Source: Lucifuga dentata (Eukaryota; Chordata; Actinopteri; Ophidiiformes; Bythitidae). Taken from it: a stretch of 64,000 bases of DNA. Below, piece after piece: positions 25,516-35,200 of the stretch. The stretch is taken from positions 1 to 64,000 of the forward strand of contig VXCM01000992.1 of the NCBI GenBank assembly GCA_014773175.1, written 5' to 3'. Positions within the stretch are counted from its first letter, which is position 1. The number at the start of each line of letters is the position of its first letter. A program made the translations under genes and the position numbers. A model generated the notes under the pieces. That model searched no databases, was not told the DNA's origin, and saw only the letters and a list, made by a program, of their open reading frames with translations.

Positions 25516-26205
25516 ACTTTGTGAAGTAAAGGCATAAACATCAACATGCTGCATTTTATGTGTCTTAAAATTCAGACAAAAACCCACATAAGTCCTTTGC
25601 TACCTGTCACAGTGATGGTGCTGCGAAAGTATTTGTTCCCGTTCCCCATCTTCACCTGATTCAGCACTATGTATATGTTTGGATGAACAAGGAGAAGGAC
25701 ATGAGCAAATAACAGCAGTACACACTCCAACCAGGTACAGTAAATGAAATTCAAGTTAACACTGTTCAAGTAGAATAGTGAAATCTTAATAAAGTTGTGG
25801 ATTAATGGAAAAGATTAATGGTTCCAATTTTTGCACTGTTTTTGTGTCATAACACAATCCAATTTCTTTTGGTTGACCTCTTGTCAGTGATGTGCCCGGT
25901 TAGGGTAACCTACAAAAAAGTGCAATTAACAGGTAAAAAAGATTTCAATTTGTGAGTAAAAGTATGAGTTCAAATGAGTGAAATGTGGGGGGGCTACAAG
26001 TAAAAAAAATATATAACAGAAGAAAGGAATGAAAATAATATTTAATGCTGTAGACTTTTTAAAATTTTCTTCTTTAGAGTAATTTCACCAACATCAAAAG
26101 TTCTGCCTGAGATTTCTAAAAACTGTAATTATGCCAGACAAGACATCCAGACATATGCCAGACATCCAGTCAAGTTCTTAAAAAAAAAAAAAAAAAAAAN
26201 AAAAA

Positions 26206-26236
<31 letters not shown>

Positions 26237-26676
26237 AGACGGGAAGATACTGAGTTTACTTTGATATAAGCTCCAAAGGTCAAAATAGATGACTTGCAGG
26301 CAAAAATAGACATTATTGTGCTTCATCTTATATTCACCATTAAGTCCAACTTGGCATCCAAGTTCAAGTTAGATGTATGGAACAAACTCAGTCTAATCAG
26401 AAACTGTGAGAACAGACTAGTCAGCGCCTTCGCCGCTTGTAAAAAGTGCTGAAGAGGAGACCTATTAGCTTTTGATAGCTGCATGCTTCATTGAGGAAAC
26501 ACACTGACAGCTGCAGGGGCATAGACGCAACATTAATCGATAAATAGTCCAAAGAACACAGAGCTAATAAAACCGCTACAACATTAAGACAACAAAGCCA
26601 TGGCAGAGGAATCAGTGAAAATTGTGTGCTGGGACATCAGACAGTGTGCGACTGTACAGTGTCAAACTATCAGCTG

Positions 26677-26682
<6 letters not shown>

Positions 26683-26720
<38 letters not shown>
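26683..26720. repeat. (GT)n tract at assembly gap edge
   Basis: GT dinucleotide of 19 units running directly into the 57-N gap, so the array is truncated by the assembly. Confidence 0.95.
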
Positions 26721-26777
26721 NNNNNNNNNNNNNNNNNNNNNNNNNNNNNNNNNNNNNNNNNNNNNNNNNNNNNNNNN
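26721..26777. other. Assembly gap (57 N)
   Basis: A run of N lies between a GT tract (26683-26720) and 65 consecutive T's (26778-26842). It is the only multi-base gap in the window; its real length is unknown. It lies in intron 3. Confidence 0.95.
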
Positions 26778-26843
<66 letters not shown>

Positions 26844-27778
26844 GTAAATAAACTAATGCCACAAAAATACTGTTATAATGGTTTACTTGCTTATTTAGGG
26901 AGATTATTTATATCTTTGCCGGTAATATATAATACACTGTGTCTTTAATGCACAAATCTGGGATAAAAGGAGCAGCTGCAGGCACATCGTTTGACTAATG
27001 ATTGGAGGCCAAGCACACATCAATGTACACACATATGCACACACACACACAACACTTTCTAAATGCTCCGTCCTACTACGTAACCCTAATCTGTCAGAGA
27101 GCACCCTCTGCTTTCCACCGGGGTTTCCTTCTCTCCTCCCCTTTCTCTCTGCAGCTGCTTCTCCTCTAACACCTTCCTTCCACTCCTCACTTTCTTCCAT
27201 TCTCTCTCTCTCTTTGAACTCTTCATCAACCTGCTGCTCATTTTCTTATGTCATCACTTAGGGACTCATGTTCCATGTATCCAATGCCATGGTAATAATT
27301 TAAAAAGAAAAGGGCGCGAGTGTGAAAAACAGATCTCTGCTCTTTACTTTTGCACTGTTCTTACATGGGTTATGTACAGTCTTAATTCAGGAGGACATCA
27401 CTGATGCACCAGATTGCCATCGCCCTCTGTAATTCCGCTAATACATTTATCCTCAAGGCTGAACAAAAATAAATTACAAGCCCAGTTCTTAATGCTTAGC
27501 CCATGAAATATGAAACTGGGGGCAACTGACTGTATAGTACACATGAAATATTCTAGAATCTGGGCCAGTGACCTCACTAAATCATCAGAGAAATATTGTG
27601 TAACTGCAACATGTTGTCTAATGCATTATTGCTCATGTTAGCTGCATGTCAGGAAATGTGATCGTGAATTTTGAAGTTGGAATACAATCTCCGGTGCATA
27701 AATGGCTCTAGCACATAAAGAAAATGATGTCTCTGGATTTTTGCTTGTTTGTTTGTTTTGTGCATAAGTGTGTATGTA

Positions 27779-27780
<2 letters not shown>

Positions 27781-27833
<53 letters not shown>
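27781..27833. repeat. (GT)n microsatellite in intron 3
   Basis: Pure GT tract of 26 units plus one base, about 0.4 kb from the donor of exon 3. Read on the transcript strand it is a CA repeat, a known binding site for hnRNP L-type splicing factors (family knowledge). Confidence 0.97.
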
Positions 27834-27834
<1 letters not shown>

Positions 27835-28246
27835 TCCAGCTGTACTTTGGCTAAAAGCAAGATTGAACTTTGGTAGAATCTTACATTGTGTAGTTTCCTG
27901 ACCTGAAATAACTGCAAATATTGTTCAGCAGATTCTGTGCTATGTGCGAGGGGTGACTGTGTGTTGTGTGCAGATGGCAGTTATTTCTTTCTTTCTTTCT
28001 GATGTGTGTGCTGGGGACCAGTGCAGGCATTTCACACTGTATTGAAACCATGTACCCAAAACCGTGAAGAATATGGAACTGTGAGATTTCTGAGCTGTTA
28101 CACACCGAGGCGCTATGGGGGTTTGGGAAATGATCACATTTACTTGGATTATTTTTTTATTTCTGCAATGACTCCTCCTCTCCATAAAATTAACAAAATC
28201 CTGACTGGGAAAAAAACAACTGCGATAAAGTCAAATGAGCACCCAC

Positions 28247-28369
28247 CTGTATGTGATATGTTTGTGTTGCCACTTCTGTCCCGTGAGGGCGTACCGCCGT
28301 TTCCTGACATTAAATCTGGATGCACCCCCTAACTGGTCAGGAACCCCACATCTGGGTTTCTTCATCCAC
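28247..28369 (-). CDS. mmp16: mmp16 coding exon 3: cysteine switch and furin cleavage site
   Basis: This 123-nt exon completes codon 92 (Glu) and encodes residues 93-132 plus two bases of Ser133. It contains PRCGVPD (97-103), the cysteine switch whose thiol (C99) ligates the catalytic zinc in the zymogen. It also contains R-K-R-R (114-117) before YALTG, a furin-type RxKR/RxRR site; in MT-MMPs cleavage here in the secretory pathway releases the active enzyme. It ends QKWQHKHITY, the first strand of the catalytic domain. Acceptor CCTGTAG|GTGGATG and donor ACATACAG|GTGGGT fit the phases of exons 2 and 4 exactly (exit AG, completed by T of exon 4). Because 123 is divisible by three, the exon is a symmetric cassette. 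Confidence 0.93.
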
Positions 28370-29224
28370 CTACAGGAAGGAACAGAGAAGATCAATGACT
28401 AAGACAGAACAGGATTGGCTCAAGGTAATGACTTTGCACTTCCAGCTCAGGAGCTCCACCGTGATTATGCGTAGTACAAGAACTGCTGAGCGATGATTTG
28501 TTCAAAAGACTGGAATGTTCATGCTAAATTTGGTTTAAACATTTCCTCAGTGCAATGCAGTTACAATACAGGATTGATGCGGCAGTGTCACCATTTTCAT
28601 AATTTTTCTTCCTAAGTCATTACGTTGCTTTTAGATAAATCATGTTAAAACTAGGAGGATCATTAAAGTAATGTTTCCCACATAGCCTGACTCAGCACAG
28701 ATACATTGCCTGGTTTGATACCAGAATGCAGCCAAACCACATCTATCATTCTACGATCACATATTTTTCATAAATTGATGGACAGTGATAACACAATAAA
28801 TATTAAATTCTGATCTGCTACATAGCTCTTCCTTACTGAGGTAGTGGCACACTTTAAAAATGAGTGTTGATAGCACATGGCGCTGATATTCAAAGGACAA
28901 AGCTGATGCCTGAATGCACAACAAAGGTGCATGCATTCATAATTTCCATAACATGTAGACTTTAAACAAGCACACATGTACATGTACACACACATATTAC
29001 ACACACAGGACACCTCACCTTATCGTGTTATCGCTACACAGTGAAGCAAAGGGAAATAGGAAAAAAAAAACATACATATTGTTAGCTTATCGTGTCTCAG
29101 CAGGTGTTAGCCAGCTGTTATTCTGTGTTCACACAACTTGACAGCGGATGGTTTGAGCTGACCGCGTTTGTGGCACCAATGCTGCTGAAGTGATAGTGGG
29201 GACATCTTCAAGTGAATGGATGGC

Positions 29225-29805
29225 TAAAGGACCATACCACCCATTTTGCATGTTTGAGCCTCATATATTCAATTTTCGTACACGTAAGGTTACTGACAAC
29301 TATTTTCCAAAGCATACTACTGTAATGGTGAGTTAAGAAAATGTTTTCCTACCTTCCAGACTGCCATTGTTTCAGTTCATTCTGGTGCGCTATTAAACTC
29401 AACTTGTTGATACTAGAAACGCTCTTAGGATAGGTAATCCATTATCATGAACAAGATGTGTATTCAGGTTTCTTCGTAATTTTAGCGTTTAAGCACAATA
29501 AAAAGCGCGGAGTGAATGTATATTTCCACCAGGGAATATAGTCCCAAAAGAAGACCTGCGTTTATCGAAAAATTTTAATGACCATGACTTCATAAGGCTG
29601 TGTAACCATTAGCAGGCAAAACATTGAGTTTTAAGGTGGGTTTATCACTTGAATATCTGATTTTGAAACATTAAGAGATTTTGGAAAATATCAGGAAAGC
29701 TGACATATGGTTTTATCCTTTGGGAAATGATTGTCAATAACATTACATGTATGAAAATTGAATATATTAGGCTCAAATATGCAAAATGGATGGTATGGTC
29801 CTTTA
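29225..29805 (+). mobile_element. TTAA-AGGACC family, full-length copy in mmp16 intron 2
   Basis: This 581-bp copy has both ends (CTAAAGGACCATACC and GGTATGGTCCTTTAA). The terminal 40-50 bases are inverted repeats of each other (GCATGTTTGAGCC and GGCTCAAATATGC). TTAA or a one-base variant at each end fits TTAA-targeting superfamilies such as piggyBac or Kolobok; no transposase is encoded. Confidence 0.88.
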
Positions 29806-30689
29806 AAGTACATTTGGCATAAAAACAAAGACAGCTTTTCAGACATCTACATGTAGCCAAGTCACATGACACTGTTGTTCTGACAGTACTCATGTGGTTT
29901 ATTTTTGCATTTAGGGCAGGTTTACACTCACAGTCACTGTTATTGCTGCATATAGAAATACAGTCAAATATTCTCATTAAATTAATGTCATTAATGGTGA
30001 AATACAATTACCTTATCATCACATAACCAACATCAGTTTGCCACTTAATGCAGTGTGTGATATGATTTTATCTGGGTTTACCTTCTGCTGTGTGCTATGA
30101 TACTGATATGACATCAATGGGAGTCTTGTTATGTTATTGTTATAGAAGAAAAGTGAGTTATTCCTCTAAACCCATGTCACCCTTATCTTCTTATGGCTGC
30201 AGCGTTCAGGTTGGACTAATTGAATGAGGAAAATATTCTTTCCCTACCAGCGAGTATTAACACGGCGGCATTTTGCAGCCTTTGATCTGACAGCGGAGGT
30301 GTACAGTCTGTAAAAGGCCCTTTGATCAAATTTAAATGCCCCACTTAATCCATGTCAGGCCAACTTTGTGTCTGACAAAATGACTCTGCTTTCCTTTAGA
30401 ATGTAAAACAGGGAATGAATAAGAAACTCATCTACCATGTGTCACCCGTTTTGGAAATGCCTTGACTACTTTATAAATCTCAACAATGAAACACAATAAA
30501 TGACTGTTATCATTGGAGTCTATTAACTATTTTAACTAAACTCTTTTCTCTTATCCCTCATTAATCAACACAGTTCCTGTAAGAGCATTTTGAGGTTTTG
30601 GTGGGAAAGGCCATTTAAGGACTTTGTTATACCTAAAAGTTTATTTTAGTTTATGAAGTTTATGAAATCTTGTAATCACATTTCCAACT

Positions 30690-31267
30690 TAAAGGACCAT
30701 ACCAGCCATTCTACATGTTTAAGCCTAATATATTCAATTTACATTCATTTCCCAAAGGATAAAACCGTATTTCAGCTTTCCTGATATTTTCCAAAATCTT
30801 TTAATCTTTCAAAATCAAATATTAAAGCAATACCCACCTTAAAAATCGATGTTTCGCTTGTTAATAGTTACACAAAATTACGAAATCACAGTTGTTTAAA
30901 TTTTTTGATAAACGCAGGTCTTCTTTTGGGATTGTATTCCCTGGTGGAGACATACATTCATTCCATGCTTTTTATTGTGCTTAAAAGCTAAAATTACATA
31001 ACTTAGAAAAAAAAAAAAAAAAACCTGAATACACATCTTGTTCACGATGATGGAGTACCTATCCCAAGAATATTTCAAGTATCAACAAGTTGGTTTTAAT
31101 AGCGTACCAGAATGAACTGAAACCAGTGGCAGTCTGGAAGGTAGGAAAAACATTTTTAATTCACCGTTCAAGTAGTATGCTTTGGTAAATGATTGTCAGT
31201 AAAGTTACCTGTATGAAAATTGAACATATTAGGCTCAAACATGCAAAATGGCCAGTATTGTCCTTTA
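30690..31267 (-). mobile_element. TTAA-AGGACC family, full-length inverted copy in mmp16 intron 2
   Basis: This 578-bp copy starts TTAAAGGACCATACC, ends TGTCCTTTAA, and is reversed internally relative to the 29225 copy. For example GGCAGTCTGGAAGGTAGG appears here and its complement CCTACCTTCCAGACTGCC there. It has a TTAA tetranucleotide at both ends. Exons 2 and 3 of mmp16 lie on either side of this intron. Confidence 0.88.
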
Positions 31268-31468
31268 ACATGCACACAACATGCTAATAATTAATCTTTA
31301 CTGCAGATTAGTATGCAAGAATTTACAAAATAATAGCATAGATTAGAGTAAATTAAACAATGATTCTTCTTTGCATTCACACACCCCATCTCAAATGGTT
31401 TCACCCATAATTCCATAATTTCATGAAATCAAATTACCATATCATATCATTGTTAGAGCATGACTCAC

Positions 31469-31617
31469 TCTATAGTGTTGCTGTCCAGGGAGCCTGTGAT
31501 ATTGAGGCCATAGCGGCGCTGCATGGCAGCGATAGCAGACTGCATGACTATGGCAGAACGCAGTACTGACATTCTGGGGTCTGCAGGAGGGAGGTAGCCA
31601 TACCTCTGGAGCCAAGT
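31469..31617 (-). CDS. mmp16: mmp16 coding exon 2: prodomain (peptidoglycan-binding-like fold)
   Basis: This 149-nt exon encodes residues 43-91 plus two bases of codon 92. It reads TWLQRYGYLPPADPRMSVLR and continues with the helix QSAIAAMQRRYGLNITGSLD and NTI. WLQ.YGYLPP and the AMQ.YG.N.TG spacing are diagnostic of the MMP prodomain, which folds over the catalytic cleft and keeps the enzyme latent. N81-I-T is a potential N-glycosylation sequon. The acceptor is CCACAG|ACTTGG, preceded in the transcript by a very long C/T tract; the donor is ATAGA|GTGAGT. Phase is 0 at entry and 2 at exit, as needed by exons 1 and 3. The exon is shorter than a 60-residue ORF and was found by reading the reverse complement for the expected motif. 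Confidence 0.92.
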
Positions 31618-31680
31618 CTGTGGAGAAAGGAGAGAGAGGAGGGATGGGGGGGNGGGGGGGAGGGGGGGATGGTTAGATAT
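31618..31680 (-). other. Polypyrimidine tract of exon 2 acceptor; G-rich on + strand
   Basis: Upstream of the exon 2 acceptor the transcript strand is almost pure C/T for about 50 bases, seen on + as GGAGAGAGAGGAGGGATGGG and then runs of G up to about 31669. It serves as an unusually C-rich polypyrimidine tract. The + strand has several G-runs and could form a quadruplex. An N at 31653 shows that the length is unresolved. Confidence 0.75.
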
Positions 31681-31874
31681 TAGTAACTAGTTTTAAGAAA
31701 AGGCTGCCCTCAATAAAAAAACAAAAAAAACAAAAACATTTTCAACACATGATGGAAATTGTAGCCTGGAGGATAAAGAAATGGGCAGGAGGTTTGAAAG
31801 GATCAGCAGTATGATTTCATGGATCAGCTTGGAAAATATCTGTAAGAAAAGGTCTGCAGTTATTTAACACCTAC

Positions 31875-31965
31875 CACTGAAGTGCCCTCGAGCAAGGCAC
31901 TTTATCCAGGCCTTGTCCAGTGAGGGCCCAACAGCACCAGAGCGTGTATTCCCAGGTTTCTAATT
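31875..31965. repeat. Short interspersed repeat fragment
   Basis: AGTGCCCTCGAGCAAGGCAC followed by TTTATCC and CCAGTGAGGGC resembles the 'GTGCCCTTGAGCAAGGCAC' core found in many teleost interspersed repeats. It lies about 100 bases from the LINE remnant; a shared origin is possible but not shown. Confidence 0.4.
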
Positions 31966-32049
31966 TGTAGTATCATGAAGCTTTTTTCAACCACACAAAT
32001 GTTTGCCAGGAAGAACAGCCACTACAATTAGGGGAAGGCCTTACGATAA

Positions 32050-32250
32050 GTCTTAGAAGGTTTTTAGAAGGTTTTTAAAAGAAGACACTGACTTTGCCAA
32101 CCTGAGATCCTCTGGCAGGGAATTCCAAAGTTTAGGGGCACAAACAGCAAAGGCCTGGTCACCTTTAGTGAAAGCTGAGATTTGGGAATTGACAATAGTC
32201 TCAGGACAAGCATTAGGACAAGAGCTAGTATGTGAATGGAGCACAAGTGG
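32050..32250 (-). pseudogene. C-terminal remnant of a LINE reverse transcriptase ORF
   Basis: The minus strand encodes KGDQAFAVCAPKLWNSLPED followed by LRLAKSVSSFKNLLKTF. The block [GD.AF.V.APKLWNSLP..LR...S..SFK..LKT] is the recurrent C-terminal end of fish non-LTR retrotransposon ORF2 proteins (L2/CR1/Rex-type). Only the last ~60 codons remain, as expected of a 5'-truncated insertion. It sits in mmp16 intron 1, same strand as the gene. The exact clade is not resolved. Confidence 0.75.
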
Positions 32251-35200
32251 AAAGGGAGAAATCTTTATGGAACTTTATTGTGCAGAGTGTCATCTGTTAT
32301 CATGTCGTTTGGCTTGTCAGGGAAAGGCTCTGGTGTAATAGAGCTTTAAATGTTCCTATAAAATCCTGCAAGAGGGAATCACAACTCCGATCTTTGGACC
32401 AGAAAGGAGAGCAGGAACGGTCGGGCCTTCCCAGAGAAAAAGGCTTAAGGGACTTGGAGTGTCCCTGCCTCCCTGTATTCTCTCAATGCTTAGTATAAAG
32501 ATGGCAAAGAAGAATGATTCGCCAAATGCTGTGTGCAACAACATGAGGCCAGCCAACCAATAAAAAGCTGCAAAATCGTTTTGTTTGAAATGTAGAGAAA
32601 ATAAAAATATTGCACGTGAGGCGTTGGCCTACAATTTCAAAGACCCAATGAGCTCATAGCCGTTATGCTGTGTATTGCCTCAAAGCATTTCATACTCCCA
32701 TTCACCAGCCGTGTGCTGTGAAACGTGAGTGCTTTTCTAGTACTCAGAGCTGCTTTAGTCATTCTGAACGCCCGCTGCACGGGACAGCTTACACACACAG
32801 TGAATGAAATTCACCAAACACTGAGAGAAGGATGGTGCAAGAGCCAGCGAGGAGAATGCAATGAAAGGCAAAACCATTACTCAACAATGGGACTAATGCG
32901 AGTCTACAGCTTGTGTTACAGCAAGTGAGCCTCCAGTCAGGCTCCACGCAGCAGCACATGGCTCTTTAGAATCTCGCTGGCTCTTTGCAGCTATTTATAA
33001 AGTGTTACAAACTGGGACAAAAATATCTGTTAAAGTGTAGCAGATGCCAAGTGTTTTGACTTTTAATGATGGCAGCCTAAAAACTGGATTGAGCCTGTGT
33101 AGCTGTAGGGTCTCCAGTGTGAATAATCTCTCATTCAGATAGGAAATTAGTACCTCCACTCTCAAAAACAAAAAGTGCATTCTATATATTTCAAGTTGTA
33201 AATGGTGACTTGTAACAAATGTGAATTGCCATGACCTTCTCTGTGTAGCTTTTCTGAACTGTAATTGATAGACTGACCCTAATACAGTATTTTGCTTTCC
33301 TTCATTGTGTTCCCTGAGGAATCTAAAGGGGTAATTCAGCGCCAAATCAGCGCCACGATAACTGAAGCTCATTCATAAAATATCTAATTAGCTCACTGGC
33401 ATCCCATTGCAGACAAATTGTTGTAAGGTGTGTGTCCCAAAAAAAATTCTCCGTATTAGAGCTTCATATTTTAAGAGAGGATGTACAGATAGATAATTCA
33501 CAGGTGCCTGGCAGAAATGCTATAAACTGTGAAAGAAGAACTAGGAAAATAAAGCAGAAACTGTCAATGCGGTATCAGACACAACAAGAACACTTTCAGT
33601 CAAAAACAGGGGAAGGAAAGGCATCCAGACCCTACCAAGAGTCCTGGTAGTCCTGGGCTGAGTCTCCTACACCTGAAGAAAGGTGTTGTGAGGATAGTGC
33701 CATTAGAACGGAGGTACTCAAATACAAGTCTGAGAGGTACATGTACTAAAACAACTACAGCATCACAGGTCTGTGAAGGGAGATTTGAGTGATATTTAAG
33801 TTCCAAAACTATGATCTATGTACATAAGAAGCATTTCTTCACTAATTCAAGAATTGACACCATCGCTGTGTAACGAAATCTGTAAACTTAAACATCGAAG
33901 GCGTGAACAGGTGTAACAAGGCAGGTTTGGTGGCTGGCACAGAAACGAATGCATGTATTCAAAACCGTTATTAATTCTGCATCACGACTCCTGGTGGTGT
34001 CTGATAGTGTCCGGATGCCTTTTCCTTCACGACCCTTTTTCCATCATTCGATTGTTTTTGACAGTCTATAGGCATTCAATCTGGCACTGTGTTTTATATT
34101 TTGTTTTACCCCCAATGAGGGAACACACACAGACACACACACACATAGACACACTCACATTTACAGCGATGTTATGTATGTGTCATGTGGCGTTTCTTTC
34201 TGCCTCCTAAACCCTCATTCTTTGGCATCTTTTGCTGCTTCTTTGCTGTGGGCCATTTCACATATTTCCTCCTGACTCCCATTTGCCATCTACGTCTCCT
34301 TCCCTCCTCCCTTCCTCCCCTCGCACTCAGTGAGTGGGTGATAACATTATGATGTGTGTCAGCTTTTTGCAGTCTGAAAAGACCTCTGGGGAGAGACAGG
34401 CATGGGTGAGATTTCCATTTAGCTGCTTAGGTACTAAAACTACAGCTCCATAAGCACACGGACACACATATATGTCTCACACACATATATGCACAAGCTT
34501 AGGCATGGGCTCACACACACACACACAGTCAAAGCCCACTAACACTGACAGGGAGCTCAGCCAAATGTACCCAGCATGAAAAAACTGATGACAGCCCACA
34601 CTGGTTCAGGCTTCTGAGCAAGGAAATCGCACGAGAACGCTACAGCCACACATGCTCACATGTCAACACATTCAGCCATGCACACAAAATACACACATAC
34701 ACAAGGCAATCAACAAATAACCATCCACAAGATGCTCGTGTTTTTCATTATAATCTGGCATGGCACAGTGATTTAGTTTGGGAGCCACAATGTTCACATT
34801 ACACAGTATAGTCACACTAGACTTTAGGCATGTTAACAAACACATCACCACATAATAAAGCTTAATCCATTAAGCTTGCAGGCATAACACACAATAGCTG
34901 GAAAAACCATCTCTCTCCTTCTCCAACATCCTTCTTCTGTCATGTCACTCTCTATTGCCATTTCTTTTCCTTCTAATGTCTACTTTCCTCTTTCCCATTC
35001 TATAATCATCTTTGTCCCTCTCCTTACATCTTCTCTCCGACATTGAAGGTTGTTATTGTAGCAGACTTTGGCTCTGTGCTAACCACTGCCCCGGTGAATT
35101 CTGTGGTGCTTTTGGGGAGTTTTGGAAGAAAAAAAAAAGATATTGATGAAAAAATATACCGTTTAGATGTGGCATTGCAAATTTAACCAAACAAAAAAAC

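Larger units (their letters stand above)
21835..28246 (-). other. mmp16 intron 3
   Basis: This intron of about 6.4 kb is bounded by donor GTGGGT at its 28246 end and acceptor CTACAG at its 21835 end. It holds partial MITE family copies at 23586-24111 and 25223-25515, homopolymer joins with single N at 23208 and 26200, and a 57-base N gap at 26721-26777 between a GT tract and 65 T's. A second long GT tract lies at 27781-27833. The stretches 21835-23585 and 24112-25222 show nothing I can identify. Confidence 0.8.
28370..31468 (-). other. mmp16 intron 2
   Basis: This intron of about 3.1 kb lies between exon 2 (donor GTGAGT) and exon 3 (acceptor CCTGTAG). More than a third of it is two near-complete copies of the TTAA-AGGACC family in opposite orientations (29225-29805 and 30690-31267), separated by about 0.9 kb. 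The rest is AT-rich without recognised features. Confidence 0.85.

Noticed and set aside
26600..26948. Overlapping ORFs with CVCV, HTHT, poly-Phe or poly-Lys
   Set aside because: They are translations of a GT tract, an N gap and a T homopolymer; artefacts.
27998..28332. 108-codon plus-strand ORF over exon 3 (28006-28332)
   Set aside because: It is the antisense shadow of mmp16 exon 3, whose minus-strand reading has the cysteine switch and furin site.
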